The notes: generated by a model from the letters alone, not told the origin. A DNA stretch of 64,000 nt from a candidate division WOR-3 bacterium (GCA_039801505.1 JBDRUV010000002.1:248001-312000), one strand, 5' to 3'. Positions 55,755-63,951 are shown, numbered from the stretch's first letter. Made by a program: numbers and translations.

Positions 55755-55800
55755 AATTTTTTCCCCATTTTGGTCGTTTTGAGCATCTTATATATGTAGT
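55755..55800 (-). repeat. AT-rich dispersed motif, copy C, at the 5' end of the replicon-like gene
   Basis: In the minus orientation it reads ATATATAAGATGCTCAAAA, CGACC, AAAATGGGGAAAAAATTTT. The plus-strand side has TATATAT ending 6-7 nt before ATG 55801 but no good -35 box, as in a regulated promoter or operator. Confidence 0.55.
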
Positions 55801-56394
55801 ATGAAGTATACGATTACAATCAACCAGGGGCTGGTAGTTAGTACCGGACTAGCTCGGCAATTAGATATTATCGATCTGGCGATTATCGATTACTTAAAAG
55901 ATTTTAGTCTCTATCCTAAGGCTAAGCGTCTGGTCTATGAGGACGAAAACTATATCTGGCTTAACTACCACCACCTATTGGCGAGTCTACCGATCTTACA
56001 TATCCGGGATATTTCCCGGATTTCCCGTCGGATTAAGAAGCTCCGGGAGTTAGATCTGATTAAGACAATTAGGATGCCAGATAATACCCTGTATTATATC
56101 TTTACCCCAGCTGGTTATCAGCTGTTTTTTAGCCCTAAAACGGCACCGAAAAAGTTATCCACACCTCTTGCTTTAAAGCAAGAGACCTGTTGCTTTATAG
56201 CAAGACCCCCTATTGCTTTAAAGCAAGAGCACAATAATAAACAAAATATCAATAATAAACAAAGTGCAATATATAAAAAAGAATTACAACGCATAGCGTC
56301 TTGGGAAAATAAAGAAAACGGACTAAAAAGCCTTAGCCAGATTCTAAAAAACTATAACCTAAAAAGGAGGCTTTATGACGAGCCTAAACAATAA
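55801..56394 (+). CDS. Winged-helix initiator-like protein with origin-like DNA inside its gene
   Basis: 197 residues. Residues ~20-110 fit a winged-helix/replisome-organizer domain: LDIIDLAIIDYLKDF, YIWLNYHHLLASLPIL, DISRISRRIKKLRELDLIKT, YYIFTPAGYQLFF. A low-complexity linker (~125-165) is encoded by the DNA that carries a DnaA box, three iterons and AT-rich direct repeats, then a helical C-terminus (~165-197). This is the layout of the lambda O protein and its internal origin. I recognise no specific family. It overlaps the next gene by 20 nt. Confidence 0.6.
   Translation: MKYTITINQGLVVSTGLARQLDIIDLAIIDYLKDFSLYPKAKRLVYEDENYIWLNYHHLLASLPILHIRDISRISRRIKKLRELDLIKTIRMPDNTLYYIFTPAGYQLFFSPKTAPKKLSTPLALKQETCCFIARPPIALKQEHNNKQNINNKQSAIYKKELQRIASWENKENGLKSLSQILKNYNLKRRLYDEPKQ
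56155..56263. other. Origin-like cluster: DnaA box, three palindromic iterons, two AT-rich 13-mers
   Basis: TTATCCACA at 56155-56163 is a perfect DnaA box. CTTGCTTTAAAGCAAG at 56167-56182, TTGCTTTATAGCAAG at 56190-56204 and TTGCTTTAAAGCAAG at 56213-56227 are palindromic repeats starting 22 and 23 bp apart, about two helical turns. AATAATAAACAAA occurs at 56233-56245 and 56251-56263 (18-bp period), resembling the 13-mers of a DNA-unwinding element. The order box, iterons, AT-rich is that of iteron origins. Function is inferred. Confidence 0.6.
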
Positions 56395-56773
56395 ACTTAG
56401 GGCTCTTAAAGAGCTCTATAGTCGCTATGAAGCCTTATGCGATGAAGCCAAAAAGGCGACCGTGGAAGCTGATATCGTATACGACCTCTATCTCTCCAAA
56501 GCTCAAGAGATTGCCCGACTGATGCAGAAGCGCAACTTATCAGAGATCACGACCCGTGATGGCAAGTTTTCTTTGGTGCGCGAGGTCTCAGCCAAGATCA
56601 TTGATCGAGCCAGAGCTGAAGCATATGACGAGAAGTGTCAGGTGGGGATATTTCACAAGGTGATCTCAGGGATGCGTCTTAAGGCTTGGGCGAAAGAACT
56701 CTTACAACTCGGTCTTGAGATTCCGGATTTTCTTGTGGTCAATGAGCACTGGAATATCCGGATTGATAAATAG
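56375..56773 (+). CDS. Small coiled-coil-like protein of the replicon-like element
   Basis: 132 residues with AAGGAGG before ATG 56375. The N-terminal ~50 residues are helical and charged (LRALKELYSRYEALCDEAKKA, EIARLMQKRNLSEI). The rest is mixed (TRDGKFSLVREVSAKI, GMRLKAWAKELLQLGLEIPDFLVV). It resembles small phage early proteins in size and shape, but I do not recognise a family. It overlaps the winged-helix gene, so the two are co-expressed. Confidence 0.55.
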   Translation: MTSLNNKLRALKELYSRYEALCDEAKKATVEADIVYDLYLSKAQEIARLMQKRNLSEITTRDGKFSLVREVSAKIIDRARAEAYDEKCQVGIFHKVISGMRLKAWAKELLQLGLEIPDFLVVNEHWNIRIDK

Positions 56774-56810
56774 ACTGGGGAGAGGTTTTTAATGCTAAGG
56801 CTTTTTCCTC

Positions 56811-56855
56811 GCCCCAAGGGATACGGTCTCCGGACCGTATCTTGGATCATGGGGC
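56811..56855. repeat. GC-rich palindromic hairpin inside the replicon-like element
   Basis: ATACGGTC-TCCG-GACCGTAT (56821-56840) is a perfect 8-bp stem with 4-nt loop, extended by CCAAG/CTTGG and an outer GCCCC/GGGGC. It contains the ACGGTC/GACCGT words of the dispersed family and lies between two genes of the element. Confidence 0.65.
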
Positions 56856-56914
56856 CTAAAAACTCGAGCCGGCAAGGGTGCTCGGGTGGATGGTCCAGAA
56901 AGGAGGTGAGAAGG

Positions 56915-57286
56915 ATGGCAACTCGATCTGGCTTGCGGCGACTTGAGAAATGGGATGCCAAGTATGCTGGTGATGTCTTACCGGAGCGGCTGAAGGAGTA
57001 CAAAGCCAAGATGCGCGAGCAATTGTCAATGATCTTTCCGGAGCAAGAGACCTTAGAGAACGAGGTCAAGTTGATCTTAGCTGAGGCCGGCATTCACACC
57101 TACTTAAATCCGGCCTATTTAGGTTTTGCGCGTGAGATCTATCGATTAGCCCGACGGTTTTCTGGTCGGCAACTTGTAATAGCCACAGATATTGTCTTAA
57201 ACAAATGGGCGAGCCGCGGACTTGAGCGTGATCTTTTAGAGCGAATCCGCAATAGCGTATTTGCCCTGACAGCACCGGAGAGCTAA
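56915..57286 (+). CDS. Small protein of the replicon-like element
   Basis: 123 residues from ATG 56915, which has the perfect site AAAGGAGGTGA at 56899-56909. The longer frame from 56792 crosses the hairpin and is rejected. The N-terminus is basic (MATRSGLRRLEKW); helical throughout, with KLILAEAGIHTYLNPAYLGFAREIYRLARRF and ATDIVLNKWASRGL. No known family. It ends 17 nt before the hairpin at 57303. Confidence 0.55.
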   Translation: MATRSGLRRLEKWDAKYAGDVLPERLKEYKAKMREQLSMIFPEQETLENEVKLILAEAGIHTYLNPAYLGFAREIYRLARRFSGRQLVIATDIVLNKWASRGLERDLLERIRNSVFALTAPES

Positions 57287-57302
57287 TGCATGAGGATAAA
57301 AA

Positions 57303-57331
57303 GTCGGGTGGTGCCTTGCCCGCCACCCGAC
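57303..57331. terminator. Strong hairpin between the replicon-like element and ndk
   Basis: GTCGGGTGG (57303-57311) and CCACCCGAC (57323-57331) pair perfectly with an 11-nt loop. There is no T run after it on the plus strand, so it is not a standard intrinsic terminator. It may be a rho-aided stop or an element boundary. Confidence 0.4.
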
Positions 57332-57336
57332 AACGA

Positions 57337-57374
57337 TTGACAAGGCGGCAAAAATGTTTTATAATTTAATATTT
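57337..57374 (+). promoter_or_regulatory. Promoter of ndk operon
   Basis: TTGACA (57337-57342), 17-nt spacer, TATAAT (57360-57365), 9 nt to ATG 57375. Both boxes match consensus, and a leaderless or near-leaderless start is predicted. It may drive the genes through the window end. Confidence 0.82.
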
Positions 57375-57797
57375 ATGGAAAAGACGCTGCTCGTGATCAA
57401 ACCGGATGCGGTGCGGGCCGGTCATATTGGTGAGATTATCACCGAACTAGAACGGAACAACTTTGAAATCGTAGATATCAAATATACCCGCCTGAGTCGC
57501 GGTCAGGCTCAGCGGTTCTATGCGATTCATAAGGGCAAGCCGTTCTATAAGGATTTAATTGATTTTATCACCTCTGGTCCGGTGGTTGGAATTCTCCTCA
57601 CGGGCGAGAATGTGCAACGGCGGCTCAGAGAGTTTATCGGAGCCACCGATCCCAAACAAGCAGCACCGCATACAATCCGTGCCCGGTTTGGCACGACCAT
57701 TACCCAGAATGCCGTGCATGCTTCAAATCCGGATGAAGATCCGGCCAAAGAGATCAGAATCTTTTTCCCCAAATTCAAGAAAGGACCGCGTAAATGA
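57375..57797 (+). CDS. ndk: Nucleoside-diphosphate kinase
   Basis: 140 residues: EKTLLVIKPDAVRAGHIGEI at the start, the catalytic His in NAVHASNPDE (H115), and GENVQRRLREFIGATDP. It exchanges phosphate between NTPs and NDPs. I choose ATG 57375, because the earlier in-frame start at 57354 overlaps the -10 box. It overlaps the C25 gene start by 4 nt. Confidence 0.95.
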   Translation: MEKTLLVIKPDAVRAGHIGEIITELERNNFEIVDIKYTRLSRGQAQRFYAIHKGKPFYKDLIDFITSGPVVGILLTGENVQRRLREFIGATDPKQAAPHTIRARFGTTITQNAVHASNPDEDPAKEIRIFFPKFKKGPRK

Positions 57798-60700
57798 AAA
57801 AATTATTAATACTCGTCCTTTTAGCCAGCTTAACTTATGCTGGTCGGATCGTGAAAACTTTTTATTATAACCCCCAGGCCTTAAAGATTACCGAGACTGA
57901 CGGTTATCACTTAGTTAGTTATCCGGGACTCACAAGCTATGCCGAAGCGGGTAAGCCCCTTATGCCCTTTGGTATCTATTATGTCTTAGTACCGGCTGAT
58001 GCTGAGATTACGGAGATTAAGATTCTTAATTATCAAGAGATACCAATTGTTGGTAAGTATCTGGTATATCCAGCCCAAGTACCTCGTCCTATCAGTGCTA
58101 AAGAGCCAATTGAGTTTACACCACCAGACCAAACGATCTATCAAGCTCGAGTGTATCCAGAAAAGCTTATTGATTATTCTTCAACCGGTACCAAGAGTGG
58201 TTTTCGGCTTGGTTCATTTGCTCTCTATCCTATAAGATACTATCCTCAAGAAGAGAAGCTTTCTTTAATCACGGAGCTCACAATAGAGATTACTTACCAA
58301 GAGGGTAAAGTCCAGTCTGAGATTTTAACTCCATCCCAGTATGAGATATTTAGCCGCGAGGTTGCCCGGCTGGTGATTAATCCCGAGGATCTTAACCGGT
58401 TTAGTCCACCGCGCACAAGTAAGCAGCAGGAGGTTGATTGTCTGATCATTACCTATGAGGGGTTAGTCAGTAATCTTGAGCCACTACAACTTTGGCACAA
58501 TAAGCGTGGTTATCGCACCGAGATTTTGACCACCGGTTTTATTACTAATAATTATCCGGGTCGCGATCTTCAAGAAAAGATGCGCAATGCGATTATTGAC
58601 TATTATCAGAATCGGGGCTTGAAATGGGCAATCCTGGCCGGCGATAATTCCTATCTCCCAGCCCGACGGGCTCGAGCGGTGGTCAATACCTCACCACCAA
58701 CTACCGGCAATATTCCGTGTGATCTGTATTTTGCTGATCTCCAATGGTCCTGGGATGGCAATAACAATAATGTCTTTGGTGAGGCCGGCTTAGATACCGT
58801 AGACTTTTTCGCCGATATCTATGTCGGGCGGCTATCTGTGGAGAATGCCACTGAGATTAGTAATATCTTAAACAAGTTAACAACCTATGAGAAGAATCCA
58901 GATACCCTATACTGGAACCGGATCTTACTGCCGGCCGCATATCTCTGGGACAATTACAATCATATGCTCTCACAGGACTCGATTAGTAATCTAGTGCCCA
59001 TCGGTTGGACTTATCGCAAGATCAATTTAGGCCAGAACGATGGCTTGCGCTATCTGGTGCGGGACTCAATCAATAACGGATTTGGCTTAGCCCATCTGGT
59101 TGGACATGGTGATGATGTTGGGGTTTATATCTATAATAGTCCGCAGTATTATGTCTCGGATCCTCCGACCCAGACCAACACCAATAAGCTGGTGATTGTC
59201 AACTCGATCGCATGTTATCCGGGAAATTTTGAGTATAGCGACTGTTTAGCTGAGCGCATGCATAACGCCCAAAACTGTGCAGTGGCCGTGATGATGAACT
59301 CGCGCTATGGCTGGGGCACACCACCGGCCTTAGGGCCGTCCGAGCTATTAGATATCTCGTTTTATCAACGGTTTTTTACTGATGATTCCTTACTTATCGG
59401 TCCGGCGTTTAGCACCTCTAAGGATGCCTACCGCTACTTAGCTGAGACGCAACAGGTCTGGCGCTGGTGTGTGTTTGAGTTAAATCTCTTTGGGGATCCG
59501 TTAATGCCGATTTGGAAGGTCCAGCCGCGCCCGGTGAGCTTAAGCTATCCGGATACCATCCGCACCGGACCGCAGAATCTTACAATCACCGTGCACCAGG
59601 CTGGCCAGCCGGTCAGTAATGTGATCGTCGGGATCTATAAGCCCAATGAGGTGTATGCCCGGGCACGCACCAATGCCCAGGGAATTGCCAATCTCTATAT
59701 CAATCCCTTGACTACCGGCACAATTTATTTAACCGCAACTGGTGGGAATATCTTGCCCCGCGAAGAGAGTAGCCAGGTGTATTTAGGCACCCCGGTGCCA
59801 TATTTGAGCCTACGCCGGAGCACGATTAACCGGTTAAATATCGGCACGAGTAATAATTTTAATCTCATTATCCAAAATCTTGGTTCAGCACCGGCCACTA
59901 CGGTTAGTGGCATTTTACGCACCAGTAGCAGCTATATCACAATTCAAGACTCTACAAGTAGCTACGGCACAATTAACGCCGGGGATTCAAGTTTCGGCGA
60001 TGGTTATACCGTCGCCGTTTCAGCCGCAACACCACCCGGCTCTAATATTCCGTTTAATTTGATCCTCAATTCAGCTCAAGGTAGTTGGCAGATTAACTTT
60101 CAGTTGATGGCCGGTATTCCACCCCTGCCGGGTATGATATATGCCGAACATGATACCGGCTACTGTTTATTAGGGGTCACGGCCCAGGGTAGTATTGGCT
60201 ATACCGAGCCAAACCAGAAGCTTGGTCAAGGCTTTCGATATCCGAAGGCCGCGGCCAGTCAATTGTATTATGCCTCGATGCTTTTAGGTAACTCAGCCAG
60301 TTATGTGGTAGACCGGTTCTACGGACAGCCAGCCAGTTCTGTGAATAGTGATTGGCGGGTAACTGAGAGCTTGCGGTTTGTTCTGCCGCCGCTATATGGC
60401 CAGGAGATGCTTTTAGGCTCCTATACCGATGCTAGTCATCCGACACCCCAAGGGCTAAAGGCGACGCAGCGGAGTTTTATGACTAGTGAGCCCGGTTATG
60501 ATGATTTTGTGATCTTAGAGTTTATTTACGAGAATACCTCTCAGAACACCATCACCGGTCTTTATTCTGGGATTATCGCTGACTTTGATATTGTGGCTAG
60601 TCAATCCACCTCGGATATTGCCCGCAGTGATGCGACCCGACGCGCTGTGTATATGCGCCAAGCCTCAAACCAGAACCCGACCGTTGGTGTGAAGTTATTA

Positions 60701-61279
60701 TATCCCGCAAGTTATGCCAACCTTACCGCAATTGACCATGACCGCTATGTCTATCCGGATTCAGCCATGACTGAGAGTATGAAATACCGGATCTTAAACG
60801 GTCAGATTAGTCTAGCCCAGTCAAACCGCACCTACGACTGGTCAGTTGCCGTATCGACCGGTCCTTTCAGTTTAGCGCCCGGGGCGAGCTATCGCGTGGC
60901 CTATGCCATCGTTGGTGGTAGTAGCGAAGCGCAGTTTTTAGCCCATTGTGATTCCGCCCAGGCCTATTATGACCGGCTAGCCGCAATCCTGGAGTCTGAG
61001 AACCATCCTGAAAATATTTGCCAACCGATCAGCTGCCCGACCCGACTGAGCCGGACCCGGGAACTTGAGATTTATTATCAAGACTTGACAAGGGGAAAAT
61101 TCGACATACAATTATACAACATTATGGGACAACTCGTTGCGCATCTTGAGCCAAGGATTGCGAGTCAAGGTCCCGGCGTCCTTAAACTTACCTTGCCGAA
61201 TTTAGCCAGTGGCGTCTACTTTATAAAGATTAAGACCGAAGAGGCAACCTACTTAGGAAAATTACTTTTGATGCGATAA
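57794..61279 (+). CDS. Secreted C25 (gingipain-family) cysteine protease with T9SS-like C-terminal domain
   Basis: 1161 residues; signal MKKLLILVLLASLTYAG. An N-terminal C25 propeptide-like domain (~20-205) precedes the catalytic domain (~210-580): WAILAGDNSYLPARRA, FFADIYVGRLSVENATE, the catalytic His in HLVGHGDD (H438) and Cys in SIACYPGN (C474). Both key residues are intact, unlike the copy at 48190. Several beta domains follow (CARDB-like ~660-780, then a large repeat-free region) and a type IX-like end (IQLYNIMGQLVAHL, LASGVYFIKI). It follows ndk and abuts the next gene (ATG directly after the stop). Confidence 0.88.
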   Translation: MKKLLILVLLASLTYAGRIVKTFYYNPQALKITETDGYHLVSYPGLTSYAEAGKPLMPFGIYYVLVPADAEITEIKILNYQEIPIVGKYLVYPAQVPRPISAKEPIEFTPPDQTIYQARVYPEKLIDYSSTGTKSGFRLGSFALYPIRYYPQEEKLSLITELTIEITYQEGKVQSEILTPSQYEIFSREVARLVINPEDLNRFSPPRTSKQQEVDCLIITYEGLVSNLEPLQLWHNKRGYRTEILTTGFITNNYPGRDLQEKMRNAIIDYYQNRGLKWAILAGDNSYLPARRARAVVNTSPPTTGNIPCDLYFADLQWSWDGNNNNVFGEAGLDTVDFFADIYVGRLSVENATEISNILNKLTTYEKNPDTLYWNRILLPAAYLWDNYNHMLSQDSISNLVPIGWTYRKINLGQNDGLRYLVRDSINNGFGLAHLVGHGDDVGVYIYNSPQYYVSDPPTQTNTNKLVIVNSIACYPGNFEYSDCLAERMHNAQNCAVAVMMNSRYGWGTPPALGPSELLDISFYQRFFTDDSLLIGPAFSTSKDAYRYLAETQQVWRWCVFELNLFGDPLMPIWKVQPRPVSLSYPDTIRTGPQNLTITVHQAGQPVSNVIVGIYKPNEVYARARTNAQGIANLYINPLTTGTIYLTATGGNILPREESSQVYLGTPVPYLSLRRSTINRLNIGTSNNFNLIIQNLGSAPATTVSGILRTSSSYITIQDSTSSYGTINAGDSSFGDGYTVAVSAATPPGSNIPFNLILNSAQGSWQINFQLMAGIPPLPGMIYAEHDTGYCLLGVTAQGSIGYTEPNQKLGQGFRYPKAAASQLYYASMLLGNSASYVVDRFYGQPASSVNSDWRVTESLRFVLPPLYGQEMLLGSYTDASHPTPQGLKATQRSFMTSEPGYDDFVILEFIYENTSQNTITGLYSGIIADFDIVASQSTSDIARSDATRRAVYMRQASNQNPTVGVKLLYPASYANLTAIDHDRYVYPDSAMTESMKYRILNGQISLAQSNRTYDWSVAVSTGPFSLAPGASYRVAYAIVGGSSEAQFLAHCDSAQAYYDRLAAILESENHPENICQPISCPTRLSRTRELEIYYQDLTRGKFDIQLYNIMGQLVAHLEPRIASQGPGVLKLTLPNLASGVYFIKIKTEEATYLGKLLLMR

Positions 61280-62428
61280 ATGGCACGGATAAAGCTTTTA
61301 CTATTCGGCTTCGGGATATTTAGTCTGCTTGGGGCTCAGATACCAAGCCAAGTTAGTGCCTATGATAAGCCTAACGATGCTGGCCGGACGATTGTGATCC
61401 AGTGGCACGATGAGCCTGATAGCACGCGCACTTTTATCGGATATGAGATTTATCGTCGGGCAAGTGATGAGGATACTTTCAGTAATGTTGGCTTGGCCTT
61501 AAGACTTAGCACCACCTATGAAGATGCCAGCACGATTGATCATAAAGACTATTATTACTATGTGCGTGCCGTCTATACCGATACCAGTTTTAACTCCGAA
61601 ATTACCGGACCGGTCCAGTCCTCAGCCCAGTGGTTTCATCGCCGCCGTATCAATGTCTTGGTGTTAGCGATTATTATCTGTGGCCTGGTGATCTGGTATA
61701 TCGAGAAAGCCAAGCGCGGCGAGAAACTTTATGTGCGACGGATCTCCGGTTTAGATGCGATCGATGACGCGGTGGGGCGAGCCACCGAGATGGGGCGGCC
61801 GATTCTTTTCAGCTTTGGACTTGGGGCCATTACGGATGTCGTGACAATTGCCGCCCTATCAATCCTTGGTAAGATTGCCAAGAAATCGGCTGAATATCAG
61901 ACCAAATTGATTGTGCCCAATTATGATCCGATTGTGATGGCCGCAGCCCAGGAGACCGTGAGGCAAGCCTACCTGGAAGCAGGTCGGCCCGATCTCTACA
62001 ACGAGAACAATCTGCCGTTTTTGACTTCAGATCAGTTTGGCTATGCGGCTGGGGTTGATGGTATTATGCTCCGAGAACGACCCGGCGCTGTCTTCTGGCA
62101 GGGCTACTTTTTTGCCGAATCTTTGATCTTAGCTGAGACCGGCCATGCCATCGGAGCAATCCAGATTGCCGGTACTACCGCAATTACGCAGTTGCCATTC
62201 TTTATTGCGGCTTGTGATTATACGCTGATCGGGGAAGAGATGTATGCGGCATCGTGCTACTTAAATCCCGAACCTCAGATGCTCGGCAGCCTAAAAGGCG
62301 AAGATACAGCCAAGATGATAATAACGATCCTATTTGTGATTTTGGTCCTAATTGCCACGATCGGCTACTTTGTGCCCTCGGTAAATAATATCTTTAATAA
62401 AATCTTTGACTGGTTTACCGCACAATGA
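61280..62428 (+). CDS. FnIII-DUF6754 membrane protein
   Basis: 382 residues. Signal-like start MARIKLLLFGFGIFSLLGAQ, an FnIII domain (~20-112, with GYEIYRRASDEDTF and YYYYVRAVY), a membrane segment (~125-143, VLVLAIIICGLVIWYIEKA), a DUF6754-like domain (~155-330, with YVRRISGLDAIDDAVGRATEMGRPI, a conserved-looking phrase, and LPFLTSDQFGYAAGV) and a C-terminal membrane segment (~340-360). Function unknown. It abuts the C25 gene and overlaps the next gene by 4 nt. Confidence 0.7.
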   Translation: MARIKLLLFGFGIFSLLGAQIPSQVSAYDKPNDAGRTIVIQWHDEPDSTRTFIGYEIYRRASDEDTFSNVGLALRLSTTYEDASTIDHKDYYYYVRAVYTDTSFNSEITGPVQSSAQWFHRRRINVLVLAIIICGLVIWYIEKAKRGEKLYVRRISGLDAIDDAVGRATEMGRPILFSFGLGAITDVVTIAALSILGKIAKKSAEYQTKLIVPNYDPIVMAAAQETVRQAYLEAGRPDLYNENNLPFLTSDQFGYAAGVDGIMLRERPGAVFWQGYFFAESLILAETGHAIGAIQIAGTTAITQLPFFIAACDYTLIGEEMYAASCYLNPEPQMLGSLKGEDTAKMIITILFVILVLIATIGYFVPSVNNIFNKIFDWFTAQ

Positions 62429-63126
62429 GAACCCAACTACCACTCCTTATTGTATTTTTAACCGGAGTGTTAGTGATCGTGACTTTCTTTATTCCCCATG
62501 AGCCGTTTGGTAGTCTCGAGCAACGGTTTTTGGTATGGTATTCGATTGTGGCCGGCTTTACCATGCTTTTAGGGCTTGATAGTTTGGTGCGCTATCATCT
62601 GATTAAGATTCGGGATCGTGCTGCCGGTTGGGGCTATAGTTTAGTATTACTTGCCGGACTATTTGCCACGCTAGGATTGGGATTTTACTCTTGGGCCCGC
62701 TATCAGAGTCCGTTTAAGCTCGGCTCGCCGTTTATGTATCTATATACTTATATCATCATTCCCTTACAAGCTACTATGTTTGCTCTATTAGCCTTCTTTA
62801 TCGCTTCAGCGGCCTATCGGGCATTTCGCGCCCGCACCACCGCAGCTACCCTCCTATTAATCTCAGCAGTCTTGGTGATGTTAGGGAGGGTACCGTTGGG
62901 TGGATGGCTCTGGCAGAAGATTATTGCCCTAATTGATCTTGTGCCGGGCACAAATCTTTCCGGCCTTAAGAACTTAGAGATCTTCGCCCGGATTAGTGAT
63001 TGGATTATGGATGTGCCACAGACCGCCGCCAAGCGTGGCATCTATATTGGCATTGTCTTAGGGGGAATTGCGATGTCGCTCCGAATTATTTTAGGAATTG
63101 AACGATCATATACCTCGGGGAGTTAA
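62425..63126 (+). CDS. Six-helix membrane protein of the DUF6754 cluster
   Basis: 233 residues with about six hydrophobic segments: LPLLIVFLTGVLVIVTFFI, WYSIVAGFTMLLGLDSLV, YSLVLLAGLFATLGLGFYSW, YIIIPLQATMFALLAFFIA, TLLLISAVLVMLGRV and YIGIVLGGIAMSLRIILG. No motif I know. It overlaps the preceding gene by 4 nt (ATGA), so it is likely an inner-membrane partner of DUF6754. Confidence 0.65.
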   Translation: MRTQLPLLIVFLTGVLVIVTFFIPHEPFGSLEQRFLVWYSIVAGFTMLLGLDSLVRYHLIKIRDRAAGWGYSLVLLAGLFATLGLGFYSWARYQSPFKLGSPFMYLYTYIIIPLQATMFALLAFFIASAAYRAFRARTTAATLLLISAVLVMLGRVPLGGWLWQKIIALIDLVPGTNLSGLKNLEIFARISDWIMDVPQTAAKRGIYIGIVLGGIAMSLRIILGIERSYTSGS

Positions 63127-63129
63127 GCA

Positions 63130-63951
63130 ATGCGATTCTGGGAACGACTAGGTGCTTTGGATCGAAGAATTATCTATACCTTGGTCGGTCTGGCCGTGAT
63201 TGTGCCCTTACTCTTAAAGATTGTTATGCCGATCCGCGTCTCCGAGCCGGTGCTTTTAGCTTATAAGACCATTGAGTCCTTACCAGCGGGCTCGGTAATT
63301 ATGCTCTCAATTGACTATGATGCAGCATCGGAGCCTGAGCTGCAACCGATGCTGGTTGCGATATTGCGTCATGCCTTTAAGAAGGACCTAAAGGTGATCC
63401 TGACCGGGCATTGGGCCTTGGGGCTACCTTTAGGCGAGATTGCCTTAAATAAGGTGGCTAGCGAGTTTAATAAAAAGTACGGTGAAGATTATATCAATTT
63501 AGGTTATCGGCCGGGTTATTCAGCCTTGATGGTCGGCATTGGTCGCGAGATTCGAGACTTTTTTGCCACTGATTATCGGGGGATAAGTCTTGACAGTTTT
63601 CCATTTATGAAGAAAGTTCACAATTATAACCAGATTGCGGTTTTGGTGGGGTTTGAGGCCGGTGCCACCGGTGACGCCTGGGTGCAGTTTGCCGGTGCTC
63701 GGTTTGGGCAGAAAATTATCCTGGGCGCCACCGGTGTTGTAGCGCCGGATCTGTATCCTTATCTGCAAGCGCGTCAGATCTGTGGTTTAATCTCCGGACT
63801 CCAAGGTGCTGCCGAATACGAAACTTTAGTGAATACAATCGGCACAGCAACTCTGGGCATGCCTACGCAGTCCATCCTCCACGGCTTAATTATTCTCTTT
63901 ATTATTATCGGTAATATCAGTTATTTTATCCTAAGACGGAGAAAAAAATGA
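63130..63951 (+). CDS. Membrane-anchored protein of the DUF6754 cluster
   Basis: 273 residues, with a membrane segment at each end (IIYTLVGLAVIVPLLLKIV near 14-32; LIILFIIIGNISYFIL near the C-terminus) and a ~200-residue soluble middle (SLPAGSVIMLSIDYDAASEPELQPM, GYRPGYSALMVGIGREI, VGFEAGATGDAWVQFAGARFG). GGGAG-like GGGAGTTAAGC precedes ATG. It starts 3 nt after the previous gene and overlaps the next by 4 nt. Not recognised. Confidence 0.65.
   Translation: MRFWERLGALDRRIIYTLVGLAVIVPLLLKIVMPIRVSEPVLLAYKTIESLPAGSVIMLSIDYDAASEPELQPMLVAILRHAFKKDLKVILTGHWALGLPLGEIALNKVASEFNKKYGEDYINLGYRPGYSALMVGIGREIRDFFATDYRGISLDSFPFMKKVHNYNQIAVLVGFEAGATGDAWVQFAGARFGQKIILGATGVVAPDLYPYLQARQICGLISGLQGAAEYETLVNTIGTATLGMPTQSILHGLIILFIIIGNISYFILRRRKK

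Noticed and set aside
56167-56227. The three palindromes as a simple CRISPR or terminator cluster
   Set aside because: Spacing of 6-8 nt between palindromes is too short for spacers, they lie inside a coding frame, and no T tracts follow. An iteron array fits better.
56653-57093. 146-codon minus-strand frame in the replicon-like element
   Set aside because: It overlaps two plus-strand genes with strong Shine-Dalgarno sites and has no known features.
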